The notes beneath the pieces are model-generated. The model was not told the origin of the DNA, did no database searches, and saw nothing but the letters and a program-made list of their open reading frames with translations. Of a DNA stretch of 64,000 nt, positions 59,097 to 64,000 are shown piece after piece. A program made the translations under genes and the position numbers. Position 1 is the stretch's first letter, and each line of letters begins with the position of its first letter. Origin of the DNA: Acidobacteriota bacterium (GTDB taxonomy: Bacteria > Acidobacteriota > Thermoanaerobaculia > Multivoradales > J023); assembly GCA_029263315.1 (NCBI GenBank), contig JAJCXR010000045.1, positions 124,001-188,000 of the forward strand, read 5' to 3'.

Positions 59097-60439
59097 GCAG
59101 GAACAATCAAAAGCAGTCTGCAGGAGCCAAACCCGGCTCACGCAATCGTGGCAAACGCTCTGGTGGCGGAGGACCTCCGAAGGAACGGCCGGGTCTGGAT
59201 ATTCGCGAGCTAAAGGAGATGAGCATCTCCCAGCTGGTACAGATCGGCAAGGATCTGGAGATCGAGGGCGCCACCGGTACCCGCAAGCAGGAGCTCATCT
59301 TCAAGATCCTGCAAGCGCAAACGGAGAAGAGCGGCCTGATTTTTGCGGAAGGGGTCCTCGAATGCCTGCCGGACGGCTTCGGCTTTCTGCGCGCTCCGGA
59401 GTACAACTACCTGCCGGGGCCGGACGACATCTATGTCAGCCCGAGCCAGATTCGACGCTTCGACCTGCGCACCGGCGATACCGTCTCCGGGCAGGTCCGC
59501 AAGCCGAAAGAGGGGGAGCGCTACTTCGCCTTGATCAAGGTGGAGGCGGTCAACTTCGAGCACCCGGATGTGGTGCGCAACAAGATCTTCTTCGACAACC
59601 TGACGCCCCTCTATCCCCTCGAACGCTTGAAGCTCGAAGTGCCCGGCGACATGGCGTCGCGGGTGATGGATCTGGCCACCCCCATGGGCAAGGGCCAGCG
59701 CGCCTTGATCGTCGCGCCGCCCCGCACCGGCAAGACGATGCTGTTGCAGTCGCTGGCTTCGTCTTTGGCCAAGAATCACCCCGAGGTGGTGCTCATCGTG
59801 CTGCTCATCGACGAGCGGCCCGAGGAAGTCACCGACATGCAGCGCTCGGTCAAGGGCGAAGTGGTTTCGTCGACCTTCGACGAACCCGCCACCCGTCACG
59901 TGCAAGTGGCCGAGATGGTGATCGAGAAGGCCAAACGTCTGGTGGAGCACAAAAAGGATGTGGTCATCCTGCTCGATTCCATCACCCGTCTGGCCCGTGC
60001 TTACAACACCGTGCAGCCGCCTTCCGGCAAGGTGCTCTCCGGTGGTATCGACGCCAACGCCCTGCATCGCCCCAAGCGTTTCTTCGGTGCCGCCCGCAAC
60101 GTCGAAGAGGGTGGTTCCTTGACCATCATCGCCACCGCCCTGGTGGACACCGGCAGCCGCATGGACGATGTCATCTTCGAAGAATTCAAGGGCACCGGTA
60201 ACTGCGAGATCCACCTGGATCGTAAGTTGGTCGACAAGCGGGTCTTCCCGGCCATCGACATCAACCGCTCCGGCACCCGTAAGGAAGAGCTCTTGATGCC
60301 CGGCAGCGAGCTGCACCGGGTGTGGATCCTGCGCAAGGTGCTCAATCCACTGTCGACGGTGGAGAGCATGGAGCTGTTGTTGGACAAGCTGTCCAAGACC
60401 CGCACCAATGGAGAGTTCCTCAGCGCCATGTCGAAATAG
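59093..60439 (+). CDS. rho: Transcription termination factor Rho
   Basis: 448 residues. A basic, Gly/Arg/Lys-rich N-terminal extension of about 35 residues precedes the Rho N-terminal helix domain ([25 protein letters not shown]), the RNA-binding cold-shock-like fold ([29 protein letters not shown]) and the RecA-type ATPase with Walker A APPRTGKT, the P-loop-distal [15 protein letters not shown] and the Q-loop [12 protein letters not shown]. The ATGA overlap with engB shows translational coupling. All motifs are intact. Confidence 0.97.
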   Translation: MSRNNQKQSAGAKPGSRNRGKRSGGGGPPKERPGLDIRELKEMSISQLVQIGKDLEIEGATGTRKQELIFKILQAQTEKSGLIFAEGVLECLPDGFGFLRAPEYNYLPGPDDIYVSPSQIRRFDLRTGDTVSGQVRKPKEGERYFALIKVEAVNFEHPDVVRNKIFFDNLTPLYPLERLKLEVPGDMASRVMDLATPMGKGQRALIVAPPRTGKTMLLQSLASSLAKNHPEVVLIVLLIDERPEEVTDMQRSVKGEVVSSTFDEPATRHVQVAEMVIEKAKRLVEHKKDVVILLDSITRLARAYNTVQPPSGKVLSGGIDANALHRPKRFFGAARNVEEGGSLTIIATALVDTGSRMDDVIFEEFKGTGNCEIHLDRKLVDKRVFPAIDINRSGTRKEELLMPGSELHRVWILRKVLNPLSTVESMELLLDKLSKTRTNGEFLSAMSK

Positions 60440-60476
60440 CCCGAGGGGTCCCGAGGTGATCGCCGAGCCCCCTGGG

Positions 60477-61865
60477 ATGGAGAATGCTCCCGATGCGACG
60501 CTGCCCGACTGCCGGTCGGTGGGGTCGCTGGCGAACCCGGCGAGCGCCGAGTCGAGCCTGGCCGGCTGGGGTGGCCTACGACGCCCGGGCCGCGAGATCC
60601 TCGGTGAGGATTTTGCCGCCCTGTGCCGCGGGCGGCGACTCAGCCGAGGGCTGGGGCGCTCCTATGGCGACTCGTCCTTGCCCTCCCCGGTGGGCGATGG
60701 CACGGTGGCCGGTTCCAAGCTGGCGGACCGGGTCTTGGCCTTCGACGCCGACAGTGGTTTGCTGCACGCCGAAGCCGGGCTCAGCCTGGGCGAGTTGCAG
60801 CGTCTATTCCTACCTCGGGGTTTCACCTCACCGGTGCTCACCGGCACCCAACATGTCACCCTGGGCGGCATGGTGGCCTCGGACGTGCACGGCAAGAATC
60901 ACCATGTGCAAGGTACCTTCGGCGGTCATGTCGAGCGTCTGTGGATGCGGCTGGCCGATGATCGACTGGTGCAATGCTCTCCCACGGAGCTCGCCGACCT
61001 TTTCTGGGCGACGGTCGGGGGCATGGGGCTGACCGGCCACATCCTCGAGGTGGCGGTACGGCTGGAGCCCATCGCCAGCCCTTGGATTTGGTGCGAGACC
61101 GAGCGCATGCGCCACCTGGACGATTTCCTGCTCGGCCTCGCGGAGGCGGCCCGTCAGTGGCCCATGACCATGGGCTGGATCGATTGCCTGACCCGCGGTC
61201 CGCGCATGGGGCGAGGCATCCTCTACCGCGGGCGCTGGGCAACGCCGCAGGAGGCGCCCGCCGCGCCGCCGCCGCTCAAACGCCGCCTGGTGGTGCCGAT
61301 CGATTTTCCCAGTTGGGCGCTCAACCCATTGACGGTGCGGCTGTTCAACGCCGCGGTCTACCACAAACATCAGCCACGCTTGCGACGGGGCATCCTGCAC
61401 CCGGAATCCTTTTTTCATCCCCTGGATGCCATCCTGGATTGGAACCGCATCTATGGCCGCCGCGGTTTCACCCAATACCAGTGCATCATCCCCCAGACGG
61501 CGGGCGCCGCAGGGGTGCGGCGGTTTTTCACCTTGCTCACCGAGCTGGGGTTGGCGTCGTTCCTCTGCGTCATCAAAGACTGCGGCGGGCAAGGACGCGG
61601 CATGCTGTCCTTTCCCCGGCCGGGCACCTCGATCGCCCTCGACATCCCGGTGCGAGAGTCCACGGAGGACGCCATCGGCCGCCTCAATGAGCGCCTGCTG
61701 GAGCTCGGCGGCCGCATCTATTTGACCAAGGACGCCTTCACCACGGCGCAGCATTTTGCCGCCATGGAGCCCCGCCTCGAAGCTTGGCGGGAGGTGCAGC
61801 GACGTTATGATCCCGAGGGGCAGCTGGCCAGCGCACAATCGGCCCGCATGCTCGGTATTCCTTGA
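60477..61865 (+). CDS. FAD-binding oxidoreductase, DprE1/alditol-oxidase-like
   Basis: 462 residues from the ATG at 60477; a GTG at 60456 is an alternative. FAD PCMH domain: LSRGLGRSYGDSSLP, LHAEAGLSLGELQRLFLPRGFTSPVLTGTQHVTLGGMVASDVHGKNHHVQGTFGGHVERL. The C-terminal part has a ALO-like segment (AILDWNRIYGRRGFTQYQCIIPQ; RFDPEGxxAS-like RRYDPEGQLASAQSARML). It resembles decaprenylphosphoryl-ribose 2'-oxidase (DprE1) and related sugar oxidases. No DprE2-like reductase follows, so a different substrate is possible. It begins 37 bp after rho. Confidence 0.85.
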   Translation: MENAPDATLPDCRSVGSLANPASAESSLAGWGGLRRPGREILGEDFAALCRGRRLSRGLGRSYGDSSLPSPVGDGTVAGSKLADRVLAFDADSGLLHAEAGLSLGELQRLFLPRGFTSPVLTGTQHVTLGGMVASDVHGKNHHVQGTFGGHVERLWMRLADDRLVQCSPTELADLFWATVGGMGLTGHILEVAVRLEPIASPWIWCETERMRHLDDFLLGLAEAARQWPMTMGWIDCLTRGPRMGRGILYRGRWATPQEAPAAPPPLKRRLVVPIDFPSWALNPLTVRLFNAAVYHKHQPRLRRGILHPESFFHPLDAILDWNRIYGRRGFTQYQCIIPQTAGAAGVRRFFTLLTELGLASFLCVIKDCGGQGRGMLSFPRPGTSIALDIPVRESTEDAIGRLNERLLELGGRIYLTKDAFTTAQHFAAMEPRLEAWREVQRRYDPEGQLASAQSARMLGIP

Positions 61866-62197
61866 GCCACCACGGCGATTCGTGGCGCCCTAGACTGGGC
61901 TAGTGTCCATCCGGTTTTACCGAGATCGGTGCCAGCGGGAGGTCCCTTGGAGCGAGCGAGGGGGCCCGCCCAGGGGCGAGGGTGTCTGAGCTGGTACAGC
62001 ATTGGAGATCCGGTAGAGACTTGACCAGCAACAGCTTACGGTGCCCACAAACGGTCCGGAGAGTTTCGGAGCCCCGGCCGAGCCCAATGGAGCCTCCTCC
62101 CCACGAGCTATTTCTGGATGGACACGAGCTAGAATAGGGCCATCAAGACTAGACCCGGCAAACCAAATCAACCAAGATCCAATCGGGAGATGCTGCC
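61866..62197. other. 332-bp intergenic region carrying a possible mobile element
   Basis: No coding gene is supported. It is largely filled by the 221-bp sequence with terminal inverted repeats described separately. Confidence 0.6.
61904..62124. mobile_element. Possible MITE-like element with terminal inverted repeats
   Basis: TGTCCATCCGG (61904-61914) and CTGGATGGACA (62114-62124) are inverted copies matching at 10 of 11 bases. The flanks are CTAG (left) and CGAG (right), a near-duplicate 4-bp target. No open frame in it has family features. A solo copy of the right-end sequence lies at 27647. Whether this is mobile is unproven. Confidence 0.4.
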
Positions 62198-62629
62198 ATG
62201 AGTGAAAACGATAAAGAGCACGAAGACCACGAAGAAGAGGGCGAGTTGGTGCCTGCCGACGAAGCTCCGGAAATGCTGGAGGTCACCGAGTCCAACCAAT
62301 CCGGCAACGACGCCGTCGAAGTTCTTTTCTTCGACATCGTCATCAGCCCGGGATCCAGCATCACGGCCCTCTATCAAGTCGTGGTGAAGGAACCCAAGGG
62401 GATCATCAACGAGCTCACCGTGAGCTTCGTGCGTACCCAGGACGGCACGGTGGTCGATACCGTGGCGGGCACCTCCATCAACAATCCAGGCCATGGGGTC
62501 AATGGGGCGCTCGATGTCTTGCCGTCGGCCTTCAAGGCCGTGGAGGGGGATGGAGCCTCTTGCATCCTCAGCGGCTGGGTGGGCAAGCAAGGCTTCTTCT
62601 TCCGCCAGCCGGTCGATATTCTGGAATGA
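62198..62629 (+). CDS. Small acidic protein of unknown function
   Basis: 143 residues; GGGAG lies about 8 nt before the ATG. The first ~35 residues are highly acidic (SENDKEHEDHEEEGELVPADEAPEM), probably disordered; the rest (VEVLFFDIVISPGSSITALYQVVVKEPKGIINELTVSFVRTQDGTVVDTVAG) has an alternating strand pattern suggesting a beta-sandwich. No signal peptide or membrane segment is seen. I recognise no family. It is followed by a strong hairpin. Confidence 0.65.
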   Translation: MSENDKEHEDHEEEGELVPADEAPEMLEVTESNQSGNDAVEVLFFDIVISPGSSITALYQVVVKEPKGIINELTVSFVRTQDGTVVDTVAGTSINNPGHGVNGALDVLPSAFKAVEGDGASCILSGWVGKQGFFFRQPVDILE

Positions 62630-62650
62630 GCTGAACGGGCCGCCGGGACG

Positions 62651-62679
62651 CCGCCGACGCCGTCGTTGCGCGTCGGCGG
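62651..62679. terminator. Bidirectional hairpin between convergent genes
   Basis: CCGCCGACGC (62651-62660) and GCGTCGGCGG (62670-62679) form a perfect 10-bp stem with a 9-nt loop, flanked by GGG and CCC. No T-tract is present, but it separates convergent genes and is likely to end one or both transcripts. Confidence 0.55.
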
Positions 62680-62689
62680 TGCCCGGGGC

Positions 62690-64000
62690 TCAAGGCTGAA
62701 GAAAGCTCAGGGCCCTGTCGAGCCACTCGCTGGGCACCCCGGAGTAGTGATGCGCTCCGGGAATCTCGAAGTAGGTGGTGTGACGGAAGCCGTCCTCCCG
62801 GTAGAGACGCTCGTTGGTGCGTGTCTGTAGACGATTGAAATCCAGCTCACCGGTCAGGAAGACATAGCGGTTGCGTTTCTTGATCAACTTGAGCACCTCC
62901 TTCGTCGGTGGCTCGAAGGCCGCCGGCCACACCATGCCGGGTTTGTCCGGGGCGTCGACATCACGATAGTAGTCACAGCCGTAGACGAAAAATCCACCTT
63001 GGAAGACCTCGGGGAAGTGCAGGGAGAGCCCCGTCGAGATGCGGCCACCGCCGGAGTAGCCGCCGACGTAGATCCGCCGAGGGTCGATATGGTAGAGCTG
63101 CTGCATGTTGTGTGCAGCGTCGAGGGCCAGGGCCATGCGATCCCAGCCGGCTCGCGGGTTGCCAGCGCTGTTGGCTCCCACCCAGATGACCCGATGGCGG
63201 CGTAACGTTTCGAGCAAATGTGGGTACGGCCGGCCGTGCTGCGTTGGGCTGACCCAGACCATCAGGCCGAAGCCGGTGGATGCAGTGCCGTCGGACCTGC
63301 CGTCGCCGCCATCCTCTTCGGGCACAAAGACCTCGAAGCTTTCGTCGGCCAGGTCGTAGGTACCCGCTGCGGGATCCACCTCCAGGACCTGTTGATGGTC
63401 GTAGCCGTAGCGCTCCTCGATGATCTGTAAAGCACTGAGTGGGCTCGGGCGGCCGAAGCGCACCCGATAGCGTCCGCGGCGTCCAGCTTCCGGAGCTAAG
63501 GCCTCGATATCGTCTTGCAAGCGCAAGGGGATGCCCCCACGGGCCGGCGGAGGCAAATCGACCTCGGCCCGCAGGACGTCCGCCCCCTCGTCGTCCAGCC
63601 GAGCAAGCCAGGAGGTGGCGTCCTCCGGCCGTTGCATGGCTTCCAACAAGAGACTGAAAAAGCGACGGCTATCGGCGTCTCGGGGATCGAATACCAGGGC
63701 CCTTTTAAGGATCTCCACCGCCGCGTCGTGCTGCTGCTCCTCGATGTGGGTGCGGGCGATGGCGCGCAGGATTTCCGGTTGCGAGGCCGGCGGCAGGACG
63801 TTCAAGGTCTTCTCGTATTCCGCCCGGGCGGCGGCGGGGTGCCCCTGTTGCAGCAGGCTGTTGCCGCGCTGAATCCAACCCTGGACCGAGCCTGGGGTTT
63901 CGGCGAAGCTCGGCGACACCTCGGAGAGGGGGCGCAAGACCACCCGTAGGGGCTGATTGTCGTCGAGCTGCACCAGGACCCGGCCTTCGCTCACCACGTA
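62690..64000 (-). CDS. TPR-repeat alpha/beta hydrolase (esterase/depolymerase type), 5' end outside the window
   Basis: At least 435 residues. The frame is open to the last base of the window, so the N-terminus is missing. The first ~150 visible residues include TPR-like repeats (WIQRGNSLLQQGHPAAARAEYEKTLNV; RTHIEEQQHDAAVEILKRALVFDP). The C-terminal ~280 residues are an esterase/PHB-depolymerase-type alpha/beta hydrolase with the nucleophile motif GGYSGGGR, VYGCDYYRD and a His in IPGAHHYSGVP. It probably hydrolyses an ester or acts as an accessory to a larger assembly; substrate and location are unknown. Confidence 0.78.
   Translation of the reverse strand, partial: YVVSEGRVLVQLDDNQPLRVVLRPLSEVSPSFAETPGSVQGWIQRGNSLLQQGHPAAARAEYEKTLNVLPPASQPEILRAIARTHIEEQQHDAAVEILKRALVFDPRDADSRRFFSLLLEAMQRPEDATSWLARLDDEGADVLRAEVDLPPPARGGIPLRLQDDIEALAPEAGRRGRYRVRFGRPSPLSALQIIEERYGYDHQQVLEVDPAAGTYDLADESFEVFVPEEDGGDGRSDGTASTGFGLMVWVSPTQHGRPYPHLLETLRRHRVIWVGANSAGNPRAGWDRMALALDAAHNMQQLYHIDPRRIYVGGYSGGGRISTGLSLHFPEVFQGGFFVYGCDYYRDVDAPDKPGMVWPAAFEPPTKEVLKLIKKRNRYVFLTGELDFNRLQTRTNERLYREDGFRHTTYFEIPGAHHYSGVPSEWLDRALSFLQP

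Noticed and set aside
61917..62171. Minus-strand gene inside the possible element (84 codons)
   Set aside because: No ribosome binding site or family motif; likely chance.

Overview
This is a GC-rich chromosomal window from a Gram-negative bacterium. The most likely source is an Acidobacteriota member, perhaps of the Thermoanaerobaculia type. That placement is inferred from gene content and not from an rRNA or marker tree. It rests on a large TonB-dependent receptor without obvious iron-uptake neighbours, a Ser/Thr kinase next to a TIGR02999-type ECF sigma factor, a DUF1800/DUF1501 export pair, a C-terminal domain I associate with secreted proteins of this lineage, and several outer-membrane and lipoprotein genes. 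No rRNA, CRISPR array, prophage or intact insertion sequence was seen.

Layout. 1-5280: a TonB-dependent receptor (cut by the left edge), a transmembrane Ser/Thr kinase that ends in a TonB C-terminal domain, and an ECF sigma factor, in tight succession. This is the most striking candidate for an unusual signalling system. 5384-9470: a secreted protein of unknown function, then DUF1800 and a Tat-exported DUF1501 protein. 9622-11174: a stress-type group (CsbD, DUF2188, outer-membrane barrel) behind a near-consensus sigma-54 promoter. 11330-17817: mixed genes, including a MutS-like ATPase without a mismatch-recognition domain, a MeaB-type GTPase, and an FAD-linked lactate/glycolate dehydrogenase with a promoter-operator arrangement. 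17853-27514: a SpoIIE-type phosphatase, a DUF1028 protein overlapping an asparagine-synthetase-like gene, a HerA-like ATPase, DUF937, and DUF4332 behind a second sigma-54-type promoter. 27515-28030 is a non-coding stretch with a GC-rich 14-bp tandem repeat.

28031-39506: a secreted metalloprotease, then CapA, a PaaK/CapK-like adenylating enzyme, AsnB and a propeller histidine kinase, resembling a surface-polymer cluster, followed by an M49-like lipoprotein peptidase. 39834-47383: DnaE2, a DUF3524 glycosyltransferase related to the tRNA-queuosine mannosyltransferase, a small lipoprotein, a triple-FKBP protein and a GGDEF protein with a degenerate active site. 47559-51438: a receiver-like/DUF4388/DegV fusion, a TIGR01777 oxidoreductase, an uncharacterised protein, and ThiS with an unusual C-terminal extension. 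51511-51884: tRNA-Lys(CTT) and tRNA-Leu(TAG). 51961-60439: the conserved housekeeping block tig-clpP-clpX-lon-engB-rho (protein folding, ATP-dependent proteolysis, ribosome assembly, transcription termination). 60477-64000: a DprE1-like oxidoreductase, a possible 221-bp non-autonomous element with terminal inverted repeats, a small acidic protein, and a TPR-esterase cut by the right edge.

All functions are read from sequence motifs and remembered family features. No database search was run.
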